A stretch of 64,000 nucleotides of DNA from Cellulomonas sp. Root930 (GTDB lineage: Bacteria; Actinomycetota; Actinomycetes; Actinomycetales; Cellulomonadaceae), in assembly GCA_001429255.1 (NCBI GenBank), contig LMJI01000002.1:62001-126000 (forward strand). The letters are read 5' to 3'. The notes beneath the pieces are model-generated. The model saw only the letters and a program-made list of their open reading frames with translations. It was not told the DNA's origin and ran no database searches. Of this stretch, positions 45,238-54,330 are shown one piece after another. Every line of letters begins with the position of its first letter. The first letter of the stretch is position 1. The translations under genes and the position numbers were made by a program.

Positions 45238-46612
45238 CCTGCACGCCCTGCTGGCTCGGGCGTCCGACGAGATCGAGGGCGCTGCGCCGGCGCTGGACGG
45301 CGTCCGGCTGGGCGCGGTCCGGTCGGCGGCGCGTCGCCGCCGGGTCGCGCGGCGGACGGCCGAGTCGTTCGCGGGCGTCGGCGTGGTGGGCGTGCTGGGC
45401 GTGGGTCTGTGGTTCGGGCTGGGCCGGCAGTCGCCGGAGCCGGTGGTGCCCGTGGTGACCCCGACGGTCACGCCGACGCCCACCCCGACGCCGAGCCCGA
45501 CTCCCACGACGGCCCCGACGCCGACCGGGCCGGTGACCCGGGCGGAGTCGATCGACGACGCCACCGTGATCGCGCGGCTGAGCGCCCCGAGGACGGGGGA
45601 GGTGTGGCAGACGCCGACGCCGGTGCCGGACATGACCCAGCTGCGGCAGTTCGACGAGGACACATCACCGGTCTTCCTCGTGGGCACTCGCGGCGCGTCG
45701 TCGATCTACCTGACGACGTACGAGCAGCTCGGCACGTGGTTCGTCAGCGGGCTCTACGAGGTCGACGCACAGGGCGCCCGGCTGATCGCGTGCCCGAGCG
45801 CGCGCGCCACCGACCCGTGCGCCTCCGAGGTGAACATCTCCCTGCCCCCGGGGGTCGTGCGGGACGAGGAGACGTTCTACGACACCTTGACGCTGCCGAC
45901 GTCGATCGACGTGGGAGACGACTTCAGGGTGACGACGACGAGCACCGTCGGGTCCCCCTTCTACACGTCCTCGCTCTACGGCGACGCCGATCCGCTCATG
46001 GACGACACGTTCGAGCACCGGGTCCTGCGCGAGCCCGGCCCGGTCGCGCTCGCGGTCCGGGTGCGGGAGTCGTCGGTGCCGGGACTGACCAACCTCACCT
46101 ACGGGATCCTGACGCCGTTGGGTACGTTCCTCCGGCTCCGACCGGGCGACGTCCCGGGCGGGGACTTCACGGCGATCCGCTGGGACGACGGCGTCGCGCG
46201 TGGAGCACCGGACCCCGCGGACGAGTACGACGACCCGGACGTGACCCTGGCACCCGGCGGGCAGAGCTGCGTCGCGACGACGTACTCGCAGGAGGACGCG
46301 CACGTGGCCGCGGACTGGCGCCCTGCGGGGACGACGCCCGACGGGCACCGGGTCTACGTGCCGGTGGCCGGCGGGAACCCGGTCTCGCGGGCGGTGCGGG
46401 CGTGGCACGAGGACAACTCGTCGACCCTCGCGCCCGAGGGTGTGCAGGGCGACGAGTACGGGGCCGTGCACGGCGCCGCAGCGGGCTACCCGTACACCAC
46501 CGACGCGGCGTTCCTCGAGGCGAACGCGCTGTTCGCCCTGCAGGGTCCGGCCGGCGAGTGGCTGCTGGGCATGCGGTCCGACGCCGCCAACGTCGTCTAC
46601 GAGTGCGCCTGA
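45227..46612 (+). CDS. Single-pass membrane protein, putative anti-sigma/regulator of the ECF factor
   Basis: 461 residues: ~48 cytoplasmic residues with an Arg-rich end (LGAVRSAARRRRVARRTA), one helix (GVGVVGVLGVGLWFGL), a Thr/Pro linker, and an outer domain of ~350 residues rich in Asp/Thr with three cysteines (IACPS, DPCAS, QSCVA) and a final YECA. No zinc-finger HxxxCxxC is present. The overlap with the sigma gene suggests control of sigma activity; the large outer domain could be the sensor. I recognise no family for it. Confidence 0.65.
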   Translation: MTDDLHALLARASDEIEGAAPALDGVRLGAVRSAARRRRVARRTAESFAGVGVVGVLGVGLWFGLGRQSPEPVVPVVTPTVTPTPTPTPSPTPTTAPTPTGPVTRAESIDDATVIARLSAPRTGEVWQTPTPVPDMTQLRQFDEDTSPVFLVGTRGASSIYLTTYEQLGTWFVSGLYEVDAQGARLIACPSARATDPCASEVNISLPPGVVRDEETFYDTLTLPTSIDVGDDFRVTTTSTVGSPFYTSSLYGDADPLMDDTFEHRVLREPGPVALAVRVRESSVPGLTNLTYGILTPLGTFLRLRPGDVPGGDFTAIRWDDGVARGAPDPADEYDDPDVTLAPGGQSCVATTYSQEDAHVAADWRPAGTTPDGHRVYVPVAGGNPVSRAVRAWHEDNSSTLAPEGVQGDEYGAVHGAAAGYPYTTDAAFLEANALFALQGPAGEWLLGMRSDAANVVYECA

Positions 46613-47661
46613 CCGGCGCGGTCCGTGTCGGAGCGCGGGGGTGACGGCGGGAGGTCGTCCGGGGCGATGTCGGCGGCCTTCGTCGACACCCGGTGCAGCG
46701 CCCACTCGAACGGCCCGCGCCCGACCGAGACGGCCCAGAGCCAGCACAGCGCCGTGGTCGTGAGGACGAACGCGAGCCACACCTCGAGGGTCGCCTGGTA
46801 GACGACGCCCTGCCCGAGGGCGGCGATGACCACGATGTGCACCGTGTACGCGGTGAGCGCCAGCGCGCCGACGGCCGCGAGCGGGGCGAGCACCCGGGGC
46901 CACCGGTCGGCGACCACGAGACAGCCGGCGATGACCAGCAGGGCGACACCGACGTTGCCGACCACCTCGAACGTCGTCGACGAGTGCGGCTCGGTCGTCG
47001 CCAGCGCCTCGGGCCAGCCCAGGACGTGCATCGCCACCCACGAGCCGCCGTGCCCGACGACCACCAGGCCGACGCCGACGAGCGCTCCGACACCTCGCAG
47101 CCGGGTCGAGCGCAGGTCGCTGCGCCCCACGGCGAGCCCGACCAGGAGGTACGCCGTCCACACGATCGCCGGGTAGTAGTGGCCGACCGTGATCTGGGCG
47201 AGCACCGTCGGCCGCGCACCCTCGAGGCTCGCCGCGATGCCCTGGCCGAGCGGGGGCCCGACGACGGCGACGACCCCCGCCGCGGTGAGCAGGGCCGCCC
47301 GGGACCAGCGCAGCGCGACGCACCCGATCGCGAACAGGAGCCCGTAGGTCGGCAGGATCACCACGACCGGCGTCGCGAGCAGGATCAGCAGCTCCCCGAG
47401 GGCGAACAGGAGCAGCGCCCGGACCAGGATCCGCACCCGCGCCTGCACGAGCCGGGTGCCGACGACGGGTGCGGAGCTGCCCGAGAGCAGGGCGAGCGAG
47501 ACGCCCGCCAGCACCACGAACAGGGCCGCGGGTCGCCCGTCGGCGAGCTGCGAGAAGCCGCCGGGCGGGACCGGTCCGTGGTCGTCGGGACCCACGTGCG
47601 CGGTCATCATGCCCAGGACGGCGAGGCCCCGGGCGACGTCGATCCCCACGATGCGGCGCAT
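46597..47661 (-). CDS. DUF1624/HGSNAT-type membrane acyltransferase
   Basis: 354-residue membrane protein with about ten helices. N-terminal RIVGIDVARGLAVLGMMTAHVGP is the mark of the DUF1624/DUF418 and heparan-alpha-glucosaminide N-acetyltransferase-like group; VGHYYPAIVWTAYLLVGLAVGR and ALTAYTVHIVVIAALG follow. It probably acylates an exported sugar or polymer; the acceptor is unknown. Leaderless start. Its 3' end overlaps the convergent regulator gene by 16 bases. Confidence 0.82.
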   Translation of the reverse strand: MRRIVGIDVARGLAVLGMMTAHVGPDDHGPVPPGGFSQLADGRPAALFVVLAGVSLALLSGSSAPVVGTRLVQARVRILVRALLLFALGELLILLATPVVVILPTYGLLFAIGCVALRWSRAALLTAAGVVAVVGPPLGQGIAASLEGARPTVLAQITVGHYYPAIVWTAYLLVGLAVGRSDLRSTRLRGVGALVGVGLVVVGHGGSWVAMHVLGWPEALATTEPHSSTTFEVVGNVGVALLVIAGCLVVADRWPRVLAPLAAVGALALTAYTVHIVVIAALGQGVVYQATLEVWLAFVLTTTALCWLWAVSVGRGPFEWALHRVSTKAADIAPDDLPPSPPRSDTDRAGQAHS

Positions 47662-47667
47662 GGACGG

Positions 47668-47673
47668 ATGCTA
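47668..47673 (-). promoter_or_regulatory. -10 element of the acyltransferase gene (leaderless)
   Basis: TAGCAT on the minus strand, six bases before the ATG at 47661. Confidence 0.5.
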
Positions 47674-47753
47674 GCGAGCCCCGGAATCTCGCATGTCGAA
47701 ACGGTTCGTCCCGGTTATTGAACTGTTGGGCTCTCGGGTGATTACCCTCAGAT

Positions 47754-48575
47754 GTGAACTCCCCGACGCACCCCGACGTGTACACCCACGGACACCACGA
47801 GTCCGTGCTGCGCTCGCACCGCTGGCGCACCGCCGAGAACTCCGCCGCGTACCTGCTGCCGGCGCTCGTCCCCGGGACGCGTCTGCTCGACGTGGGGTGC
47901 GGTCCGGGCTCGGTGACCATCGACCTGGCGGCGCGGCTCGAGCCCGGCGCGGTCGTCGGCGTCGACTCCTCCGCGGCCGTCGTCGAGATCGCCCAGAAGG
48001 CCGCGGCGGACGCGGGCGCGGACAACGTGACGTTCCAGGTGGCCGACGCCTACGGCCTGCCGTTCGAGGACGACGCGTTCGACGTCGTGCACGCCCACCA
48101 GGTGCTCCAGCACCTCACCGACCCGATCGCCGCGCTGCGGGAGATGCGTCGCGTGACCCGGCCCGGCGGCATCGTCGCGCTCCGCGACGCCGACTACTCC
48201 GGCATGACCTGGTACCCGGAGTCGCAGGGGCTGGACGAGTGGCTCGCGCTCTACCACGAGGTCACGCAGGCCAACGAGGCCGACGCCAACGCCGGTCGCA
48301 AGCTGCTGTCCTGGGTCCGCGAGGCCGGCTTCGACCCGGCAGGGATCGTGCCCAGCGCCGGGGTCTGGTGCTACGCCACGCCGGAGGACCGCACGTGGTG
48401 GGCCGGGCTGTGGGCGGACCGCTCCGTGGCCTCGAACTTCGCCGCGCAGGCCATCGCCCACGGGCTGGCCGACGAGGTCGGCCTCGAGCTGCTGGCCGAC
48501 GCCTGGCGCGAGTGGGGCACGCAGCCCGACGGCTGGTTCGCGGTGCTGCACGGCGAGGTGCTCGCTCGCGCCTGA
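47754..48575 (+). CDS. SAM-dependent methyltransferase
   Basis: 273-residue class I methyltransferase: motif I LLDVGCGPGSVTID, post-I VVGVDSSAAVV, motif II-like FDVVHAHQVLQHL, then RPGGIVALRDADYS. UbiE/COQ5-like fold; the substrate is not predictable. GTG start with TACCCT (47743-47748) five bases upstream. Confidence 0.88.
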   Translation: MNSPTHPDVYTHGHHESVLRSHRWRTAENSAAYLLPALVPGTRLLDVGCGPGSVTIDLAARLEPGAVVGVDSSAAVVEIAQKAAADAGADNVTFQVADAYGLPFEDDAFDVVHAHQVLQHLTDPIAALREMRRVTRPGGIVALRDADYSGMTWYPESQGLDEWLALYHEVTQANEADANAGRKLLSWVREAGFDPAGIVPSAGVWCYATPEDRTWWAGLWADRSVASNFAAQAIAHGLADEVGLELLADAWREWGTQPDGWFAVLHGEVLARA

Positions 48576-48577
48576 AC

Positions 48578-48583
48578 TAGGGT
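48578..48583 (+). promoter_or_regulatory. -10 element of the FAH-family gene (leaderless)
   Basis: TAGGGT, six bases before the GTG at 48590. Confidence 0.55.
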
Positions 48584-48589
48584 TGCGAC

Positions 48590-49375
48590 GTGCGCATCGC
48601 AAGGTTCACCACCGGGGGAGACCCCCGCTACGCCCTGATCGACGGAGCACCCGGCTCCGAGGAGCTCGTGGTCATCACGGGAGACCCGCTCTACACGCCG
48701 GTGCAGCCCACGGGCGAGCAGATCCGGCTCGACGACGACAGCGTCCGCCTGCTGGCGCCGGTCATCCCACGCTCCAAGATCATCGGGGTGGGCCGCAACT
48801 ACGCCGCGCACGCCGCCGAGATGGGCAACGAGCTCCCACCGGCCCCGCTGCTGTTCCTCAAGCCCAACACCTCGGTGATCGGCCCCGACGACCCGATCGT
48901 CCTGCCCGACTGGACCGAGCACGTCGAGCACGAGGCCGAGCTGGCCATCGTCATCGGCAAGGTCACCAAGGACGTCGCACCGGACCGTGCCCTCGACCAC
49001 GTGTTCGGCTACACCGTGGCCAACGACGTCACCGCGCGCGACGTGCAGAAGGCCGACCCGCAGTGGACGCGGGCCAAGGGCTTCGACGGCTCCTGCCCGA
49101 TCGGTCCCTGGATCGTGCCCGGGCTCGACGTCGACGACCTGTACGTCCGCGCCCGCGTCAACGGCGAGACCAAGCAGGACGGCCGCACGTCGCAGATGAT
49201 CTTCGACGCCGCCTACCTCGTCTCGTACGTGTCCGAGGTGTTCACGCTCCTGCCCGGTGACCTCATCCTCACCGGCACACCGGCCGGCGTGAGCCCGATC
49301 GTGGACCGGGACATCGTGGAGGTCGAGGTCGAGGAGATCGGGGTGCTGCGCAACCCGGTTCTGCGCCGCCACTGA
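48590..49375 (+). CDS. Fumarylacetoacetate hydrolase family protein
   Basis: 261 residues with the FAH C-terminal fold: IIGVGRNYAAHAAEMG, EHEAELAIVIGK (metal Glu residues), GYTVANDVTARDVQ and ILTGTPAGVSPI. Members are Mg-dependent hydrolases, isomerases or oxaloacetate decarboxylases; the context gives no substrate. In many actinobacteria it lies beside gltX, as here (one gene between). Confidence 0.9.
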   Translation: MRIARFTTGGDPRYALIDGAPGSEELVVITGDPLYTPVQPTGEQIRLDDDSVRLLAPVIPRSKIIGVGRNYAAHAAEMGNELPPAPLLFLKPNTSVIGPDDPIVLPDWTEHVEHEAELAIVIGKVTKDVAPDRALDHVFGYTVANDVTARDVQKADPQWTRAKGFDGSCPIGPWIVPGLDVDDLYVRARVNGETKQDGRTSQMIFDAAYLVSYVSEVFTLLPGDLILTGTPAGVSPIVDRDIVEVEVEEIGVLRNPVLRRH

Positions 49376-49417
49376 TCCTGCCGAACGTGCCCTGCCAGTC
49401 CGACTGAAGGAAGAACC

Positions 49418-49981
49418 GTGCACTTTGACGATGTCGCCGTGGAGACCACCGCGATCGATGGGCTGCTCGTCTTTCGCCTGAAGCAGGTCGAGGACCCGCG
49501 CGGAACTGTGCGGGAGTTCTTCCGAGCCTCCGTGTGGGAGCACGAGGAGCTGGCGTCCCGTGTGGCGGGTCCGTGGGCACAGATCAACATCACCGAGAGC
49601 CGGCGCGGCGCGATCCGTGGCCTGCACGGCGAGGCCATGAACAAGCTGGTCGGCATCGTCTCCGGCGAAGCGCTGGGGGCGTACCTGGACGCCCGGGAGG
49701 ATTCGCCCACGTACGGTGCGGTCCACACGGTCGCGCTGACGAAGGGCACGCAGGTCTTCGTGCCGAGCGGTGTCTGCAACGGCTTCCAGTCCGTGTCCGA
49801 CGAGACGCAGTACCTCTACTGCTTCGACACCGAGTGGCGCCCCGGGATGCCCGGGATCGCCTACAACCCGCTGAGCCCGGCCCTGGGCATCGAGTGGCCG
49901 GTGCCTGTCGATGTCGACGATCCGGCACAGCTGTCCGTGAAGGACCGCAGTGCGACGGTGTGGACCGTGCCGAAGGCCTGA
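49418..49981 (+). CDS. dTDP-4-dehydrorhamnose 3,5-epimerase family protein
   Basis: 187-residue RmlC-type cupin: KQVEDPRGTVREFF, RRGAIRGLHGEAMNKL with the catalytic His of RGLH, VFVPSGVCNGFQ, and GIEWPVP. Where typical RmlC has an AHGF box, this protein has CNGF (His to Asn), a variant found in related sugar-epimerase subgroups. No rmlA, rmlB or rmlD lies nearby, so the nucleotide sugar is uncertain. GAAGGAAG precedes the GTG. It interrupts the pairing of the FAH and gltX genes. Confidence 0.85.
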   Translation: MHFDDVAVETTAIDGLLVFRLKQVEDPRGTVREFFRASVWEHEELASRVAGPWAQINITESRRGAIRGLHGEAMNKLVGIVSGEALGAYLDAREDSPTYGAVHTVALTKGTQVFVPSGVCNGFQSVSDETQYLYCFDTEWRPGMPGIAYNPLSPALGIEWPVPVDVDDPAQLSVKDRSATVWTVPKA

Positions 49982-49992
49982 TCGAGCGCCAG

Positions 49993-49998
49993 TAACCT
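49993..49998 (+). promoter_or_regulatory. -10 element of gltX (leaderless)
   Basis: TAACCT, seven bases before the GTG at 50006. Confidence 0.55.
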
Positions 49999-50005
49999 GG
50001 AGCCC

Positions 50006-51505
50006 GTGACCTCCTCCGCTCCCGTGGCGCCCGTGCGCGTCCGCTTCTGCCCCTCGCCCACCGGGACGCCGCACGTCGGCCTCATCCGCACAGCTCTGTT
50101 CAACTGGGCGTACGCGCGCCACACGGGCGGCACCTTCGTGTTCCGGATCGAGGACACCGACGCGGCGCGCGACTCGCAGGAGTCGTACCTGCAGCTCCTG
50201 GACGCGCTGCGCTGGCTCGGCCTGGACTGGGACGAGGGTGTCGAGGTCGGCGGGCCGCACGAGCCGTACCGGCAGTCGCAGCGGATGGACCTGTACGCGG
50301 ACGTCGCCCGCCGCCTGGTCGAGGCCGGTCACGCGTACGAGTCCTTCTCCACGCCGGAGGAGATCGAGGCCCGCCACAAGGCGGCCGGGCGGGACCCGAA
50401 GCTCGGCTACGACGGCGTCGACCGGGACCTGACCGACGAGCAGAAGGCCGCGTTCCGGGCCGAGGGCCGCGAGCCGGTCCTGCGCCTGCGGATGCCCGAC
50501 GCGGACCTGTCCTTCGACGACCTGGTGCGCGGCGAGGTGACGTTCAAGGCGGGCTCGGTGCCGGACTTCGTCATCGTCCGCGCCAACGGCCAGCCCCTGT
50601 ACACGCTGGTCAACCCGGTGGACGACGCCCTCATGGGCATCACGCACGTGCTGCGCGGCGAGGACCTGCTGTCGTCGACGCCGCGGCAGATCGCGCTCTA
50701 CCAGGCGCTGCAGTCGATCGGCGTCGGCTCCGGCGCGCCGGTGTTCGGGCACCTGCCGTCGGTGCTGGGCGAGGGCAACAAGAAGCTGTCCAAGCGTGAC
50801 CCCGAGTCCAACCTCTTCCTGCACCGCGACCGCGGCTTCACGCCCGAGGGCCTGCTCAACTACCTGGCGCTGCTCGGCTGGTCGATCGGCCCGGACCGCG
50901 ACATCTTCTCGATGGCGGAGATGACGGCCGCGTTCGACGCCGCGGACGTCAACCCCAACCCGGCGCGGTTCGACGTGAAGAAGGCCGAGGCGATCAACTC
51001 CGCGCACGTGCGGCTGCTGGCGCCCGAGGACTTCCGCGACCGGCTGGTGCCGTACCTGCACCGGGCCGGCCTGGTGCCCACCGACTCGTACGCGGACCTC
51101 TCGCCGGAGCACCGTGCCCTCCTCGACGCGGGCGCGCCCCTCATCCAGGAGCGCATCACGTTGCTGGGTGAGGCCGAGGGCATGCTCGGGTTCCTGTTCT
51201 TCGCGGACGACTCCCTGACGATCGCCGACGACGCCCGCGGCGCCCTGCGCGAGGAGTCCCCGGCCGTCCTCGACGCCGCCGCGGCCGCGCTCGGGGCCCT
51301 CGCGGAGTTCACGACGACCAGCACCCAGGAGGCTCTGCAGGCTGCGCTGGTCGACGGGCTCGGCATCAAGCCGCGCTTCGCGTTCACCCCGCTGCGCGTC
51401 GCACTGTCCGGACGTCGTGTGTCCCCGCCCCTGTTCGAGTCGATGGAGATCCTGGGCAAGGAGTCCACGCTCGCGCGGATCGCCGCCCTGCGCGCCACCC
51501 TGTGA
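50006..51505 (+). CDS. gltX: Glutamyl-tRNA synthetase
   Basis: 499-residue class I synthetase charging tRNA(Glu). HIGH-type signature within [23 protein letters not shown]-type motif [24 protein letters not shown] and [13 protein letters not shown]-terminal anticodon-binding helices. The length is normal for the discriminating or non-discriminating bacterial form. Its stop overlaps the next ATG (TGATG). Confidence 0.97.
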   Translation: MTSSAPVAPVRVRFCPSPTGTPHVGLIRTALFNWAYARHTGGTFVFRIEDTDAARDSQESYLQLLDALRWLGLDWDEGVEVGGPHEPYRQSQRMDLYADVARRLVEAGHAYESFSTPEEIEARHKAAGRDPKLGYDGVDRDLTDEQKAAFRAEGREPVLRLRMPDADLSFDDLVRGEVTFKAGSVPDFVIVRANGQPLYTLVNPVDDALMGITHVLRGEDLLSSTPRQIALYQALQSIGVGSGAPVFGHLPSVLGEGNKKLSKRDPESNLFLHRDRGFTPEGLLNYLALLGWSIGPDRDIFSMAEMTAAFDAADVNPNPARFDVKKAEAINSAHVRLLAPEDFRDRLVPYLHRAGLVPTDSYADLSPEHRALLDAGAPLIQERITLLGEAEGMLGFLFFADDSLTIADDARGALREESPAVLDAAAAALGALAEFTTTSTQEALQAALVDGLGIKPRFAFTPLRVALSGRRVSPPLFESMEILGKESTLARIAALRATL

Positions 51506-52242
51506 TGCGCGTCGACGGGGTCCTCTTCGACATCGACGACACGCTGGTCGACACGCGCGGTGCGTTCGGCCACGCGCTGTCCGGCGTCGCCCGCCGCTAC
51601 CTGCCCGACCTGCCCGCGGACCGGCACGCCGAGCTGGTGACGGTGTGGCGTGCGGACGTCGGCGGCCACTACGCGGCGTACACGCGCGGCGAGGTCGGCT
51701 ACACCGAGCAGCGGATGGCCCGCGCCAACGAGCTGCACGAGCGCTTCGGCGGCCCGGCGCTCGACGCCGACGGCTTCGCGCGCTGGGACGAGACGTTCGA
51801 GGCCGAGTTCTCGGGTGCGTGGTCGGCGCACCCGGACGTGGAAGCGGTCGTGGACCGCCTGCTCGAGGCCGGCCTCGCCGTCGGCGCCCTGTCCAACGCG
51901 GCGGTCTCGTACCAGACGCGCAAGCTCGACCGCACGGCTCTGCTGGAGCGCGTGCCGATGCTGGTCGGCGTCGACACCCTCGGCTTCGGGAAGCCCGACC
52001 CGCGCGTGTTCGTCGAGGCGTGCCGCCGGCTCGGCACCGACCCGACGAGGACGGCGTACGTCGGCGACGAGCTCGACGTCGACGCCCGGGCGGCGGTCGC
52101 GGCCGGTCTGGTGGGCGTCTGGCTGGACCGTCCGGGCGAGAGGCGGCTCCCGGTGTCGCCGGACGATCTCGCAGTCGCGCGGCAGGCCGGTGTGCGGGTC
52201 GTCGCGTCGCTCGCCGAGCTCCCGCGCGTGCTCGGGATCTAG
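51505..52242 (+). CDS. HAD superfamily hydrolase
   Basis: 245 residues with the HAD motifs: LFDIDDTLVDTRG (nucleophile Asp), LSNAAVSYQTR (motif II), GFGKPDPRVF (motif III Lys) and YVGDELDVDARAAVAAG (motif IV). Probably a small-molecule phosphatase. The ATG at 51505 overlaps the gltX stop; a GTG one codon upstream is also possible. Confidence 0.9.
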   Translation: MRVDGVLFDIDDTLVDTRGAFGHALSGVARRYLPDLPADRHAELVTVWRADVGGHYAAYTRGEVGYTEQRMARANELHERFGGPALDADGFARWDETFEAEFSGAWSAHPDVEAVVDRLLEAGLAVGALSNAAVSYQTRKLDRTALLERVPMLVGVDTLGFGKPDPRVFVEACRRLGTDPTRTAYVGDELDVDARAAVAAGLVGVWLDRPGERRLPVSPDDLAVARQAGVRVVASLAELPRVLGI

Positions 52243-52712
52243 GCGTACGGCGCGGTCGTGCTCCACACCAGGCGCGGCTTTCCCGGCATGGTCAGGAGCC
52301 ATCCCTTGAAGCTCGACCGTGCGGCTTCGAGCACCGAGCCATCGGGCAGGCGCACGCGGTAGTGGGTCTGGCCGCGGCCGGTGCCCACCTCGACGGCGCC
52401 CGTGACCGCAGCGTCGACCACGGCTCTCACGGTCGCGACGCCCGCCATCGTGCGTGGAAGCTCCCACGGCTCGCACCCGTGGATGCCGGCGACGAGGAAG
52501 TCGTCGAACTGCTCCCAGCTCACCCCGACCGCGCCGACCGCGTAGGGCGTGATCCACGCTCCGCTCGCCGGCCGGGGTGCCTCGTCCAGCACGAGCTCGA
52601 CCGTGGCGACGCCGAACAGCCGCGACACCAGGTCCGCGCACAGTGCGCCGACCTGCGCGGTCACCTCGTCGTCGGGGAGCACGATGCCAGGGCGGCGTTC
52701 GAAGAGGGGCAC
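52239..52712 (-). CDS. Hypothetical protein
   Basis: 157 residues, soluble, no known motif; contains PLFERRPGIVLPDDEVTAQV, AWITPYAVGAVGVSWEQFDDF and a C-terminal HYRVRLPDGSVLEAARSSFKG strand-rich section. No family recognised. The GTG is chosen because CATGAT lies six bases upstream and the neighbouring methyltransferase ends 14 bases away. Convergent with the HAD gene by four bases. Confidence 0.6.
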   Translation of the reverse strand: MPLFERRPGIVLPDDEVTAQVGALCADLVSRLFGVATVELVLDEAPRPASGAWITPYAVGAVGVSWEQFDDFLVAGIHGCEPWELPRTMAGVATVRAVVDAAVTGAVEVGTGRGQTHYRVRLPDGSVLEAARSSFKGWLLTMPGKPRLVWSTTAPYA

Positions 52713-52726
52713 GCGGAGATCATGGC

Positions 52727-53467
52727 CTACCGCAGCAACGCTCGGTAGCACTCGGTCCGGTACGGCACCTCGATCCACTCGCGTCCACGCAGGTCCGGGT
52801 GGGTGGCGACCAGCTCGTCGACCGCGTCCAGCAGCTCGTCGCGCTCGTCGGCGGGCAGCAGGATCAGGTGGCTGCGGCTGGCGGCGAGGGTGCGCAGGTC
52901 CGCGGCGCGCAGGCGCTGGGTCCAGGGGAACGTGGCGTGCTCCGGCTCGGTGAACGCGTCGCCCAGCACCGGGTCGCGGTAGCTGGTGTCGAGGCTGTCC
53001 CCGCGGTGCACGATCTCCGTCCAGCGCGCCACCCAGTCGGTGTCCTGGTCGCGCACGTTCCAGATCGGGGCCACGGAGCCGCCCGGGCGCAGGACACGGG
53101 CGATCTCGGCTGAGGCCGCGGGCGGGTCCACCCAGTGCCACGCCTGCGCGATGGTGACCGCGTCCACGGATGCGTCCGGCAGGCCGAGGTGCTCGGCCGT
53201 CCCGGGCAGCGCCTCGACGTCCGGCAGCGCGGCTGTCAGCTCCGCCCGCATCGCGTCCGACGGCTCCACCGCGACGACGCGCCACCCCAGCGCGACGAGC
53301 CGCTCGGTGAGCTTGCCGGTCCCGGCGGCGAGGTCGAGGACGTCCCGGGCGGTCCGGGGGACCGCCCATCGGACGGCCTCGTCCGGGTAGCCGGGCCGGG
53401 TGGCCTGGTAGACGGCCGCGGCCCGGTCGAACGAGGCGGCGCGGTCGTCGCGGTCGTCGGTGCTCAT
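52727..53467 (-). CDS. SAM-dependent methyltransferase
   Basis: 246-residue class I methyltransferase: an N-terminal FDRAAAVYQATRPGYPDEAV, motif I VLDLAAGTGKLTERL, post-I VVAVEPSDAMRAEL, AQAWHWVDPPAA and VLRPGGSVAPIWN. The AQAWHW motif is common in small-molecule and yeast-like methyltransferases. Substrate unknown. 28 bases separate it from hisN, which reads the same way. Confidence 0.88.
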   Translation of the reverse strand: MSTDDRDDRAASFDRAAAVYQATRPGYPDEAVRWAVPRTARDVLDLAAGTGKLTERLVALGWRVVAVEPSDAMRAELTAALPDVEALPGTAEHLGLPDASVDAVTIAQAWHWVDPPAASAEIARVLRPGGSVAPIWNVRDQDTDWVARWTEIVHRGDSLDTSYRDPVLGDAFTEPEHATFPWTQRLRAADLRTLAASRSHLILLPADERDELLDAVDELVATHPDLRGREWIEVPYRTECYRALLR

Positions 53468-53495
53468 GCCACCGATCGTGCCGCGGCGGGCGGGG

Positions 53496-54299
53496 TCACG
53501 CCTCCGGCAGCGGGTCCAGGTACTCGAGGGCCGCCTGGTGGAGCCGCCCGTTGGACACCAGCGCGGACCCGCCGAACGGCCCGGGCACCCCGCGGATCGA
53601 GGTGAACGTGCCGCCGGCCTCGGTGACGATGGGGACCAGGGCCGCCATGTCGTGCAGCGACAGCTCCGGCTCCGCCGACAGGTCCACCGCGCCCTCCGCG
53701 ACGAGCACGTGCGACCAGAAGTCGCCGTACGCGCGGGTGCGCCAGGTCCGCCGGGTCAGGTTGAGGAACGCGTCGAGCTGCCCGCGCTCCTCCCAGCCGC
53801 TCAGCGACGAGTAGGACAGCGAGGCGTCCTCGAGCCGGTCGACCTGGGACACGTGCAGCTGGCTGGCGGCGGCCAGGGACTTCCCGGTCCACGCGCCGTT
53901 GCCCTGCGCCGCCCACCAGCGCCGGCCGAGCGCGGGTGCGCTGACGAGCCCGACGACGACCTGGTCGCCGTCCAGCAGCCCGATGAGCGTGGCCCACACC
54001 GGCACCCCGCGGACGAAGTTCTTGGTCCCGTCGATCGGGTCGATGACCCAGCGCCGCGGCCCGTGGCCGGTGTCGCCCATCTCCTCGCCGTGCACCGCGT
54101 CCCGCGGCCGCGCCCGGGACAGCTGCCCGCGGACGATCTCCTCGGCCGACTTGTCGGCGTCGGTGACCGGAGTCAGATCGGGCTTCGTCTCCACCCGCAG
54201 GTCCTGCGACTTGAACCGCGCCATGGTGATCGAGTCGACCTGGTCCGCGATCACGTGGGCGAGGCGCAGGTCGTCGTCGTACCCGGGTCGCAGGCTCAT
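53496..54299 (-). CDS. hisN: Histidinol-phosphatase (inositol monophosphatase family)
   Basis: 267-residue Mg-dependent phosphatase: GEEMG (metal Glu), WVIDPIDGTKNFVRGVPVW, and SLHDMAALVPIVTEAGG (third metal Asp). The N-terminal LTPVTDADKSAEE matches the HisN group of actinobacteria rather than generic IMPases, so histidine synthesis is the likely role. Start fixed by TACCGT seven bases upstream. Confidence 0.88.
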   Translation of the reverse strand: MSLRPGYDDDLRLAHVIADQVDSITMARFKSQDLRVETKPDLTPVTDADKSAEEIVRGQLSRARPRDAVHGEEMGDTGHGPRRWVIDPIDGTKNFVRGVPVWATLIGLLDGDQVVVGLVSAPALGRRWWAAQGNGAWTGKSLAAASQLHVSQVDRLEDASLSYSSLSGWEERGQLDAFLNLTRRTWRTRAYGDFWSHVLVAEGAVDLSAEPELSLHDMAALVPIVTEAGGTFTSIRGVPGPFGGSALVSNGRLHQAALEYLDPLPEA

Positions 54300-54306
54300 G
54301 CCCGAC

Positions 54307-54312
54307 ACGGTA
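54307..54312 (-). promoter_or_regulatory. -10 element of hisN (leaderless)
   Basis: TACCGT on the minus strand, seven bases before the ATG at 54299. Confidence 0.55.
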
Positions 54313-54330
54313 GTGGTTCGTCGGTGCACG

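Noticed and set aside
45465..45535. Short tandem ACGCC/ACGCCC-like repeats
   Set aside because: They encode the Thr/Pro linker after the membrane helix; codon-level repetition, not a regulatory repeat.
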